DNA of 64,000 bases from Roridomyces roridus (Eukaryota; Basidiomycota; Agaricomycetes; Agaricales; Mycenaceae). The position numbers and the translations under genes were made by a program. Each line of letters begins with the position of its first letter. Position 1 is the first letter of the stretch. Location of the stretch: contig JARKIF010000007.1 of NCBI GenBank assembly GCA_029378245.1, positions 1,426,001 through 1,490,000 of the forward strand, in the 5' to 3' direction. The notes beneath the pieces were generated by a model, which was not told where the DNA came from, made no database searches, and saw nothing but the letters and a program-made list of their open reading frames with translations. Of this stretch, positions 32,673-43,840 are shown in pieces.

Positions 32673-33851
32673 ATGGCAGACTCCGGGATAGAGATTGACC
32701 TCGACTCTGTGATAGACAAGCTCCTGGAAGGTAGCAATGGCATCATCTCCCACAGGATTCCCCCCTCATACTGTTTCTCAGTTCGCGGCAATCGGCCAGG
32801 CAAACCCGTCCAGCTCCAAGAATACGAGATCAAGTATCTGTGTACCAAGGCCCGGGAGATATTCATTAACCAGCCTATCCTGCTCGAGCTGGAGGCTCCC
32901 ATTAAGATATGCGGTGCGTCGTACGACAACTCGTGTGCTGTGAAATCTGTTCTCATGGCCTGCGCAGGAGACATTCACGGCCAATATTACGACCTTTTAC
33001 GCCTTTTCGAGTATGGCGGGTTCCCGCCTGAGTCCAACTATCTATTCCTCGGCGACTATGTCGATCGCGGCAAGCAGTCGCTGGAGACTATTTGCCTGTT
33101 ACTTGCATACAAGATCAAGTACCCCGAAAACTTTTTTATCCTCCGCGGTAACCACGAGTGCGCGTGTATCAACAGGATTTACGGGTTTTACGATGAATGT
33201 GCGTGTGCTTTTTGGTGTTTGTTGAATGAAAAAGTCTGAATGCGAACTACAGGCAAACGGAGGTACAATATCAAACTCTGGAAGACATTCACCGACTGCT
33301 TCAACTGCCTGCCAATTGCTGCCATCATCGACGAGAAGATCTTCACCATGCATGGTGGGCTGAGTCCCGACCTGCAATCCATGGAGCAGATTCGGAGAGT
33401 CATGCGCCCAACGGACGTTCCAGACACTGGACTGCTATCCGACCTCCTATGGGCCGACCCTGACAAGGACGTCACGGGGTGGTCAGAAAACGACCGTGGT
33501 GTATCGTTCACGTTTGGCCCAGACGTCGTCGCACGTTTCCTCCAGAAACACGATTTGGACCTCATATGTCGGGGCCACCAAGTCGTCGAGGATGGATACG
33601 AGTTTTTCGCAAAGCGACATCTCGTCACGCTGTTCTCCGCTCCGAATTACTGTGGCGAATTTGACAATGCCGGCGCTCTCATGTCGGTGGATGAATCGTT
33701 ATTGTGTTCGTTCCAAGTATGTTGCTACTTTTGTGATGTTTCTCGTGCTTATCCAGCGTCGTAGATTCTGAAGCCAGCGGAGAAAAAGGCGAGATTCCCG
33801 TATAACAACGGCTCGACGCCGCGGAGGTCATCGAAGCGTAGTGCGGCTTGA
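32673..33851 (+). CDS. Protein phosphatase 1 catalytic subunit, divergent paralogue
   Basis: Five exons (32673-32730, 32782-32913, 32968-33198, 33253-33716, 33765-33851) give 323 residues. All metal and catalytic motifs are intact: [38 protein letters not shown] and [14 protein letters not shown]. The N-terminus is [15 protein letters not shown], followed by [21 protein letters not shown]. It differs from the second PP1 gene (39298-40747) mainly at the ends: its tail is [21 protein letters not shown] and lacks the TPPR Cdk site. Small changes such as CACINR for CASINR and CRGHQ for CRAHQ also occur. It has an intron inside ICGGDIHG that the other copy lacks. It is probably active; PP1 acts in mitosis, glycogen and RNA-processing control with regulatory subunits. 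Confidence 0.92.
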
Positions 33852-33920
33852 GGGAATGCGAGTGGACATTTTGTATACAAACCTGTACGATAATTGCCTA
33901 TTTATCTTTTATTTCGGGGG

Positions 33921-35851
33921 TCAATACGGGAAGAGCGCCAGATCCGCCTGCGATTCTCCTGCGACTGCATCCTCGCATCCCAACCACTCGAGCCACTCGC
34001 GCAGCGCAGCAGGCGACTTGTGCGGGCAAGCTTCTAGTAACACACTCCCGTCTACTCCACGTCCCACGCGAAAGTATGCGATACCTCCAACACGAACCAC
34101 ACGCGAACCCGAGAACCCGTGCTCCACAAATGCCGTCGCAGCACGCGGTGGGCAGTCCGGCATCGCAGCATACCGAAGACATGGTGGCACTCCAGGTCGG
34201 AACTGCTGGAGGAACGGAATGGGGTCTCGAGGCGCGCCAACATAGTCTATTGTGAGCGCTGTGACGGACCGAGGAACGAGCCACGCTGCCAGGCCCGGTG
34301 CCAGATCCCGTGGGTACGTAATCGTGAGTGCTCGAAGGCTCAGGAGTGAGGGCAGTACGCCCCAGGCGGCTGCGTCAAACCCGACACTTCGCTGATCTGT
34401 GTCCTCGCGAACGACAAGTGCAAGGGTCCGAAGCTCACTTCTCCCGCGCAGGAAATCTGTCACGGCTGGGAAGAGGTCAGCGCTGCCCGAACGACGCGCC
34501 GCTCCACATATTGTGAGGGCAAAGTGGCGAAGGAAGGGAAGCGTGTCCGAGTGAGTACGGAACTGAGCCGCCGGGAGGCATTCAAGGGTGCAAGTGAGAT
34601 CGAGGGCGTCAAGCTGCCGTCCATGAGCCAGAATGTCTGAGAAAGCGGTACTGTTGGCGGGGAAGTGGCCGGAGAAGGTGATACTGGTGAGGTTGCGCAG
34701 TGAGAGTGCATCGGAAGGGAAGATCCAGGACATGTTGTGCAACGAAACGGTACGCAGCGAACGGTTCTGGGCGATGAACCGGTTTGTCGGTGTGGGGCTG
34801 CCCTCCCGGGTGGAATAGGCGATATGGCGGAGAGATGTACACTCAAAGTGCGAGAGATCAACGGGCGCGTCGGGGCAAACCAACGACAGTCCGCGCACAC
34901 GCACAGAGGAATGTTGTAGGAGTCGAAGTAAGGGGATTGTGTTCTCTGACAGAGCAGAGATGTACACATTCCGTAGATTCACGAGCTTCGGAAGCGCGTT
35001 GGCGAGCATGCCTATTTGGAAGGCTATGGATTCGTCGCGCCCAATGGCATACGAGTAGATGCAGAGTGTGCGGACGAAGCTCCCGAACGAATGATCGACG
35101 ATGATGCGAGTCAGAATGTCTGCCGTGCGCTGGGCAAACGCGGCAGTGGAAGCCGCGGTCTCATCGTGGTCGGGAGACACAGAGAGGTGCAAATCGATCT
35201 TGCGGAAGAGCAATTGGCTGGCCACACGTGAGAGAGCGTTGGGAACGAAGAGAAGCGTCTTGAGGTCTCGACGCGGAAGCCAGAGGGCTATTTCCCGCCA
35301 TATTTCATCGGAAAAACGGCCTCTACTCGGCGGAGGGGCGGGGGAGAGCAGCTAGATAGAAATCAGAGCCATGTAAAGAAGACGGCAATTGTACCAAACC
35401 TTTTCCACCGCAACGGAGCGGTTGTGCAAAAGTGCTTTGGCCTCTGGATTGTCGGGCTCTGCAATGAGGGCGGCCTGGAGGTCTGGGAACGCGTTGGAAA
35501 GAGTCATAAAACATCGAAGCAGACGATGGCCGACCTTCCTCCGCACCGCGCTGGTAGCCAGACTTGAGCCGTCGGCGAGCACGTAGAAGGCGCGCTTTGG
35601 CAGTATTGTGGGTCGAGAGCGAAGGGACTTGTAAACACGACTGGATGGCATTTTCAAATACCGTGCGCGCGGGCCTGAAATCCTTTGAGAAACACGAAAA
35701 GTAAGACCTGGCAAACAGACCCTTCGTCTGGCAGACTTCCCAGGCCATGCAGCAGCATATCGGCCTTTTGGTTGTCGGAAAGAGCGAGGGCGACATCGCG
35801 GATGCTTGCGTCCAGGATCTTGGGATTAAAGACGTTCATGATCGTGAACAT
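33921..35851 (-). CDS. F-box protein with N-terminal TPR-like region and LRR-like body
   Basis: Four exons (35717-35851, 35547-35682, 35400-35482, 33921-35351) give about 594 residues. The N-terminal third resembles a TPR-like module known before F-boxes in agaricomycetes: ALSDNQKADMLLHGLGSLPDEGS, then FRPARTVFENAIQSCLQ, KARLLRARRRL, and DLQAALIAEPDNPEAKALLHNRSVAVEK. The F-box is RFSDEIWREIALWLPRRDLKTLLFVPNALSRVASQLLFRKIDL. The rest is repeat-like with regular Leu patterns (LRNLTSITFSGHF, LDALDLTCTL). It would act as a substrate receptor in an SCF ubiquitin ligase. The first intron would be only 34 nt, which is unusually short, so that junction is uncertain. Alternative start Met at 35839. 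Convergent with the upstream PP1 gene, 69 bp apart. Confidence 0.75.
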
Positions 35852-36400
35852 TCACGTGGGTTTCCGGCCTGAGGTGGACGTCGCGGTCTGCAGTTGAGCG
35901 GTACTTGGTCTGTACGAGTTGTGTAAAAGCGAGAGGGGACGTATAGCATATCGTGAGGATACGGGACTGATGCTGGACTCTCTCTGCCGGCGGAAGCGAA
36001 TTCAAAACAACAGCGGTCTAGACCACAATCAGTCTAGGCCCTTGGCTTTCTTCACTGAGCTGTCGGTGAGTGAGAGAATAAAATTTGCCGTGTAGACACT
36101 TTTGAAAGAAGACCTGGCCGCCGCCAGGATCAGGAAGTTCATTCAAAGCTGCGCGGTACACGAGTAACTAACAGAGTCGGCCCCTCCCAAATTGGCCCGT
36201 CCACCGTTGCTCAAAAACCCCTTGTTCCGATCTCGCGACGGGTTGTGGATTTGCGTCCTATTCCAGGGCTCGCAAGATCAGGGGTCCTCTCGAAAAAGCT
36301 CTGGGAAGAAATGCCTCCATATGGTGACAGCACACCAAAAAGATTTTCGCCTTGAGAGTAGAATCCATCATACAACGGTTCTGCTGGTGAATTGGAAGAA
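35852..36400. other. Intergenic, no gene seen
   Basis: Promoter side of the F-box/TPR gene plus non-coding sequence before the relic region. No repeat is apparent. Confidence 0.4.
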
Positions 36401-36433
36401 GAGGCCGAGTCGACGGAGAACGCGGGAGATGTA

Positions 36434-37131
36434 TCAAATGCATGTGTTTGATATATTTGAGCGTGGGGTGTCGAATGGTTTAGCGGCGATGCGGTTGGCT
36501 GAGGGAATGACCAGTGAATTCCTTGGTCGGTGCCTAGTATCCATTTCTGATGGCCGTTGCCCCATCACATATAATTCCTGCGCATCGACTCGAAATCGAG
36601 GTCTCGTAGGGTCTCGTTTGTATGACCCGACGGCAACGGTCTGCGAAGCTTCATAGATGTTGGCGAGGTGGCTACGGGAACTTGATGCGACGGAGTCATC
36701 GGTGTAGAGAAACACCTCGCATATCTGGTCGTCGGGGATACTCGCATGGTGGAAGCGGTCGTGCTGTTCCAAGGCACGAATAAGGGACATTAAATCGTGT
36801 CCATTTGTAAACCCAGGATCCAGGCCACGAAACTCACTCCCGGCGCCGGGGAAGGGTATTGGCGAAGGGTGCCATCCATTTTGCGGAAACGAAGGAGTAC
36901 GACGCGGACAGGGCGTGTTGCCGAGGTATAATAGAGAACCGGAATCTGGAGGGCCTGTTCTTGGAATTCCATTAGGTCATCTCGCTCGTCCTCGACATCG
37001 ACTTGGACATTGTCAGAAAGAAAAATCCAAACGCAACGTGCGGGCCCACCTTCGAAAACCTTCCATCGTATCCACGCAACCGAAGGCACTAACGGCCAGT
37101 CCTTCAAGCATTGCCTGATACAACATCCCAA
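36434..37131 (-). pseudogene. Relic resembling an F-box/LRR-type protein
   Basis: Minus-strand frames contain a piece with DLMEFQEQALQIPVLYY and, in another frame, SLIRALEQHDRFHHASIPDDQICEVFLY and DAQELYVMGQRPSEMD. The second resembles the basidiomycete motif LIRALEHHDRI...ELxL of F-box/LRR families. The pieces are in different frames, with stops between them and no splice structure that joins them. This is probably a decayed gene; the assignment is tentative. Confidence 0.4.
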
Positions 37132-37134
37132 TCT

Positions 37135-37725
37135 TCAGTAACCTGCACTCTCTTCGCGCCAATGAAGGGACTGCGAAGCCGCTGGATGACCTGGCCTGCA
37201 TTTGGTCTGCGGGCAGGTTCGGCAGCCCAACCGTCTTCAAGTAACATCCACAACGCGTCGTATGGCATCGTTTCGGGACGCGTATGTAGGGTGGAAACCT
37301 TGAAGGCTTTCATGCCAACCGCTACGTCGTTGCGAGTCACGAAGAAGGGAACCTTGCCAGTTATTATCTAGCAGAGCCATAAGTGGAGACAAGAGGCAGC
37401 GTCGGAAGTACAAACCTGGTAGGCAACACGCAATTTTCATGGCCGTGTGCTCGAATAATCTCATCTTTTTGACAGAGACGATCTGCCCATGCTGGAAGAT
37501 GCCACTGAACGTCCCTACGACGTTGCCCAATCTGCTATAAGCCGAATATCGGGAAGCAGGTTGGGTGCGATTCGGATGCGCTAGCGAGGCTAAGCAGCGC
37601 TCGGGGATAGTGAAGGCCTGTATGGAGAGTCGGGGAGCGAGTCCAGCAGCTTCCAGATGGTCAAGGATTGTATCTCGACCGAAGAACCGCTGACATCTTG
37701 CAACAGGTCCAAGTGAGCTCTTCAC
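37135..37725 (-). pseudogene. Truncated protein-kinase relic lacking the catalytic core
   Basis: The left end in reading order (from 37725) carries a possible N-lobe piece: FSGIFQHGQIVSVKKMRLFEH, with a VAIK-like lysine. After an intron-like segment it jumps straight to ITGKVPFF...ETMPYDALWMLLEDGWAAEPARRPNAGQVIQRLRSPFIGA...TEDWD, a clear end of a kinase C-lobe (the CW-x6-RP motif with Gly for Cys). The HRD and DFG segments that should lie between are missing. So a large internal deletion has removed the active site. The type is close to the kinase families expanded in mushroom fungi. Confidence 0.65.
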
Positions 37726-37898
37726 GACAGGCCAGAAGGCTTTTATACATCCCAGGATCGTGCAGGATGCTGATTCAACTGGTCGCGGATGAGTGAAACG
37801 TCCTGCGATAGTTCGTCACACATTCGCTTGGCGATGGCGTGGGTCGGGAGAAACAAGTCCTGATATTGATGAATAGAGGTTCGAGGGAACTCGAGACG

Positions 37899-38231
37899 TC
37901 ATACCGCAATGAGGTTGTCCTTCACAACTTCAAATGAGGCCTGAAACCCGCAGTGCTGACCAAAGGCCAGCGAGTCTCGGATTTCATTTATTGGACTGGG
38001 AGAGAGTTGAATGGACCACAAAGAGAAGCAAGGAAGTCCAGACTTTTGGTGTAGCCTATGCGGGAGAATAGATAAGGATGAGGTTCTGAAGAGTAAATTC
38101 AGTACCCAATGGACAGCGCGGCAATGGCAAGTCGTTGGTACCTGAGGTACATTGAGCCAGTCAACCACATCGTCTAGTATGGTTTTTCGAGTGGCCTGAA
38201 AGCTACGGTCGGGAACGGTTAAGAGCTCCAT
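37899..38231 (-). pseudogene. NACHT/STAND NTPase relic
   Basis: Begins with MELLTVPDRSFQATRKTILDDVVDWLNVPQ, resembling the TRxxIL-DWxNxP motif just before the P-loop in fungal NACHT proteins. Beyond a possible intron donor, the expected GSGKS P-loop is absent. A later piece, SPINEIRDSLAFGQ...VVKDNLIAV, resembles the IRSLAYQL segment of NACHT domains. The gene is short and broken, with the NTP-binding site lost. Confidence is moderate because only two short pieces match. Confidence 0.45.
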
Positions 38232-38239
38232 CTGCTTCT

Positions 38240-39297
38240 CGGCGTCTATTCTGAACTGCTCTTATCCGTCCCTCATTGGACGCGACAGTGGTGTTCGGGT
38301 TCCGTGTCGGACAAAACGAGTTGATTTCAACAAGAATGCTTGAGACTTCGGCCGGGTTCAATGGGAGTATTCAATTTCCGACAATCGAGACGTTGTGGTT
38401 TGAAGCAAGCGAGCAAAGTTATGTAAGCATTGCTCTCTTGTACCCAACCTCTTCACTTCAAGTTCACTCAAGCTGGCCCATGTTCCTTTGCAGCACGGAG
38501 AGAATGCGCCACAGACCCAAGAAAGCTACGCTTATTCGACTACTCTTGTTTTCTTCCACCAATCGAGACGATCTACTCGAAAGACCTCCAACATACCGAA
38601 CATGAACCTCTCCGCGTCCACCTTGGTGTTCTACATCTCTGCACGCGGTAATCATCTACATGCTAGATGCTCTGCGCAGCGCGCGCTGTCTGGCAACTGA
38701 ACTATATCTTCTGTCATCGTGTCTGGGGTCGTGAAGATGACGGATCTTGTGCATGGACGCTCGGTGAGTACCATTTTCATCTCAAAAGTGATATAACTTG
38801 ACCATGCTTTCCTAGTGGGTCGTCCGTATGTTGCACACCGATCAGGAGGCCCGAATGCGATTGGGGTCGTCAATCCACGTGGCAGGAGGATAGCCGTAAA
38901 TTTCACCCTCGAACAAAGTTCGACGGACTCGTCACGGAGAGGTTCCCAAAGACACGCTGTCTTGTTCCTTTCTTCATCTCTCGATTGTACCAGTCCCTGT
39001 AGCGTTACGGTGTTTTAAAAATTAATTTGTGCCCATGTTATTTGTCATCAGAGATACAGACCACCTAATCGATTCTTCCTTAGCCATCTTGTCCGGTGGC
39101 TACACTTCCCCTTCTCTCCTCCTTCCTCTCTCCGACACCTCAAAAAAGCACGTATCTTTGTTGAATAGCCTCTGCATCCCTGTCTTACCCATCCACACCC
39201 ATCACCGAACCAGCCCTTTTCACGGCACTCAAACCGCCGCCTTTGGGAAGACTGAACTCTTAACGCTTCATTACGACCCTCACATCGTCGGACTCGC
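38240..39297. other. Intergenic before the second PP1 gene
   Basis: About 1 kb with short frames only. A CT-rich tract at about 39095-39200 precedes the PP1 start and is probably promoter sequence. No sign of a third PP1 copy. Confidence 0.45.
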
Positions 39298-40747
<1,450 letters not shown>

Positions 40748-41316
40748 ATGGTGGACAATGTCCTTGTGGGCACCCTGCCCGGCCCGACCCGCCTCCGCTC
40801 TTTGCTCTCGCCACCTTCTAATTACCCAGTGATTCCCTTGGTCTTCTTTGTCAATCTTCTGTTTTCTCCGTCGCTGCGTTGGTCATTCCGAGGTCGTGTG
40901 CTTGACGCTGGCGCGTCTGTAGATTGTGCGCAGGTTCATATTACGCCGTGGTGCACCATCGCGCCTACCACTCTCGCTATTTCCTTGTACATCCACACGC
41001 CCAAAAGAACTCGACGGCACATATGTACGGTGTACCACCAGGCATTCCCCGATAATACCTACCTACCCACTTATCCCTCACTCACCAACGATTTCCACGC
41101 ACGCACGGCATTAATCCCTTTTTTTCCTATTGTACACTTACATCCCTTTTGGCTGGTTTCTTTATTGCGAATTCTATCCTCCAAATCTCTGCTGCTGTTT
41201 GACCACCATTCCGTGTTTTTAATTATGCAATGGTAAATACGCAACTATTTGAGATCCGCCTCGCCTCATCCACGTTCAAGGGTATCATACACATAAGTTA
41301 TGTCAGTGTGTATGCC
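40748..41316. other. Intergenic between convergent genes
   Basis: 3' UTRs of PP1 and of the PAP2 gene. AT-richer towards the right. No gene seen. Confidence 0.45.
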
Positions 41317-42396
41317 TCACGCCCGCCGCCAGCCGCCCTCCTCGCTCATCTCGAGGACGGGATCAAATATCTTGCCGATGGCTTCATCATCGGCACCCCG
41401 GGGCTTGTGCACACGAAGGAGGTAGAAGAACGCGTCCTCGAGGACGAGGAGGCTCTTCAAAATTCCATTAATGTTCCACGCGATGCTGGCAACGACAAAG
41501 CCCGCTGCAGCATCGAGGACGTAGTGGTTCGCCGTTGCCACAATGGCGACGAGGATCAGTGCAGGGTACGACATGCCCAAAACCCACTTTGCGAGCATGC
41601 GCACGCGGGAGTGAGTATGCGATGGGAGGGTGGCGATGGTGAGACCAATGACGAAGCTGTAACCAAAGTGCAGCGAGGGCATCGCTGCGAGTTGGTTGCA
41701 GAATCGGTTGGTGGTCCATACCGAGGCGACTTCGCCGGTGTGGACCGTGTCGACGAACCCGAAACCGTCGGTGGCGGGGAGGAGCCGTGGGGGCATGCAG
41801 GGCCAGAGGGTGAATACGACGAATGCCATGAGGTTGGAGACGGCGAGGGTCCGACGGCGCGCCTCGAAGAGCTGTTGGGGCGCGGCGGCGTAGAGCCAGG
41901 CCAGGAAGGTGATGGTGCCGGGGATGTGGATGAAGCTGTAAATCCGATTCAAGGCGCCGAGGAGGGAGGGTCGGGCCATGACATAGCCCTGGACAGCGGG
42001 CTCGACGAAGACGCCAAGTCTCTGCTCGAGGTGAATAAGGGAAAGCGCGTGGTCACGCGAAACGGCAAGCGTGTTGTCCTTGAGGGTGACGGCCGTAAAG
42101 GCGCGTGCGAGCTGGTAGGTCCAGTAGACCAGAAGCCAGTACCAGACCTCGACGAGGAATGGGAAGCGGCGCAGGATCCGGGAGACCCATGTGTGGCGCC
42201 AGACGGCGGTATTGCGAGATTTTATGGGTCGCCCGAAAAATTCGCGTTGCCGATAAGCGGATTCGCCCGTGGACAGCAGAGGCTCGCTGCTGGGGGACAT
42301 GGGGGGAGAGTCACCATCGCGGCGACGGTTGAGGAGGACGCCAGCAGTGAGGATTGAGACGACGAGGGCGGGCTCAGCGTAGGCGCCAAAGGACAT
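41317..42396 (-). CDS. PAP2-superfamily membrane enzyme, Aur1/Ipt1-like
   Basis: Intronless, 359 residues, start MSFGAYAEPALVVSIL. About six membrane segments are visible: at residues 10-22, near VEVWYWLLVYWTYQLA, IPGTITFLAWLYAAA, AVSNLMAFVVFTLWPCMPPRLL, SFVIGLTIATL and LILVAIVATANHYVLDAAAGFVVASIAW. PAP2 motifs are AMPSLHFGYSF and NHYVLDA, with the catalytic His residues present in both. Members with this layout transfer phosphoinositol or other phospho-headgroups, or hydrolyse lipid phosphates, at the Golgi/ER. I cannot say which. The Asn before His in the second motif is usual in the PAP2_3 (Aur1) group. Confidence 0.8.
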   Translation of the reverse strand: MSFGAYAEPALVVSILTAGVLLNRRRDGDSPPMSPSSEPLLSTGESAYRQREFFGRPIKSRNTAVWRHTWVSRILRRFPFLVEVWYWLLVYWTYQLARAFTAVTLKDNTLAVSRDHALSLIHLEQRLGVFVEPAVQGYVMARPSLLGALNRIYSFIHIPGTITFLAWLYAAAPQQLFEARRRTLAVSNLMAFVVFTLWPCMPPRLLPATDGFGFVDTVHTGEVASVWTTNRFCNQLAAMPSLHFGYSFVIGLTIATLPSHTHSRVRMLAKWVLGMSYPALILVAIVATANHYVLDAAAGFVVASIAWNINGILKSLLVLEDAFFYLLRVHKPRGADDEAIGKIFDPVLEMSEEGGWRRA

Positions 42397-43840
42397 GGTG
42401 GGTGGTGGTCAGTGGTGGGGCGTAAGAGAGCGTATGTTGTCCCTTGCGGTTTGGTTATTCTATTCTGCTCGTGTGCCGTATCTTCGGCTAGACATCGTCA
42501 TTCCGTTGACCACGAAACCCAAAAAAAATCCGCATTTCCGGGGTTACGATATGATGCATGTTACAGCCGTCTCCGTGTTTTCTCTCTTTCCGAGTGTCGT
42601 CCTAGGACGGCCACTGAGCACCCGAATCTGCTTGAGAGTCCAAGTGCTTGAATGGGATCGAATATAGGTATCACACGACCAGTACAAACTCCTGTCTTGA
42701 TTGTTCATTGACAACCGTGGAACGGCCGAGCATGCCGAGCGCATGGAACCGCTGCGGGACCGCTAATCCTGATAGCGTAATGTCTTCTTGCCAAGGGTTT
42801 CCTTTTCTGTACAGCACAACGGCGGCCGTTTTGCATCTTCCATTGCTCACAAATGCTTGAAAAGCGACTATTTGCAGGGTAGTATCATAGTGAGAATATT
42901 TGAGAATATTATTGAATGCGGAATCAGTCAGTTGCCACTGGCATCTCCTTGGAGCATATTATAATAGCACTTCCCACCGTGGTCCGTCGGCGCCTGCGGA
43001 TCAATAATAATACTGCCTGACTAGTGTCGGACCGCGGAGTAGGGCGGCGTCGGCGACCAGGCGGGGCGCTCGGCACGTCTCTTTAGTCTGGACCTTACTC
43101 AATGTGCACTAGCCCAAAAATACTTGAGACGCCAGGGAAAACGTTGGTCGGCGGGGTCGGGTCACGTTGTCACGCAGATGCGCGTCCTCGAACTGTGAAC
43201 GATGGCGCGAAGACTGGCGAAGGACATAGATGCGGAGAAAGAAGGCGCGAGCTCGGTGATTACGGCGGGAACGGCTGTGTGCCTGGTGCTTATCTTTGAT
43301 GAACCTCTCACGTTGGGAAAGAAAATCTCCGAGGTCTTTTTTCATTGACAGGTGTAGGCGTCGCGCAGCAGAGCTTTGCGCAGTAAATGACGAAGAGAGA
43401 GATGAAGGTGGATGAGCTGCGGAGAAAGACGGAAGTTGATCATAGTGGATGCTGCTCCGAGTCGGGAGAAACAAACACAAATCAATTCTCCTCGTCGTCC
43501 TTTTCTTATTACCATGTACACGAGTCCATACTCCGCAAGCATTCCACTTCTGAGACTATGAATCCACCATCGCCACGTTCTCTTCATGGATTCCGAATTT
43601 TCGACGCCACATGCTACTTGGAACTTCCAAGTTGGACGACTAGTACTCGTCTGCCACGTCCCAAGCTCGGCGCAGGGCGCTCAGCTTCTCAACTCTGCTC
43701 TCGGCCATCGCCCTCGGCCGCGATAAGTAGGCGCCCGGTTTCCTATACAAAGGCCAATGCCACGGGCTACGAACGCCGTTCTGATACTATCTCTCAAGAT
43801 AAACGTGGAATCCAATTATACCCCTCTCACTTTCCCCTCC
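42397..43840. other. Intergenic, no gene seen
   Basis: About 1.4 kb. The repeat GAGAATATTTGAGAATATT occurs at about 42890-42911. Short frames on both strands match nothing known. It includes the promoters of the PAP2 gene and of the GH79 relic. Confidence 0.45.

Noticed and set aside
41230..42357. Long plus-strand open frame over the PAP2 gene
   Set aside because: It lies entirely opposite the PAP2-type gene, is Glu/Gly/Val-rich with no domain, and is a shadow of the GC-rich minus-strand coding frame.
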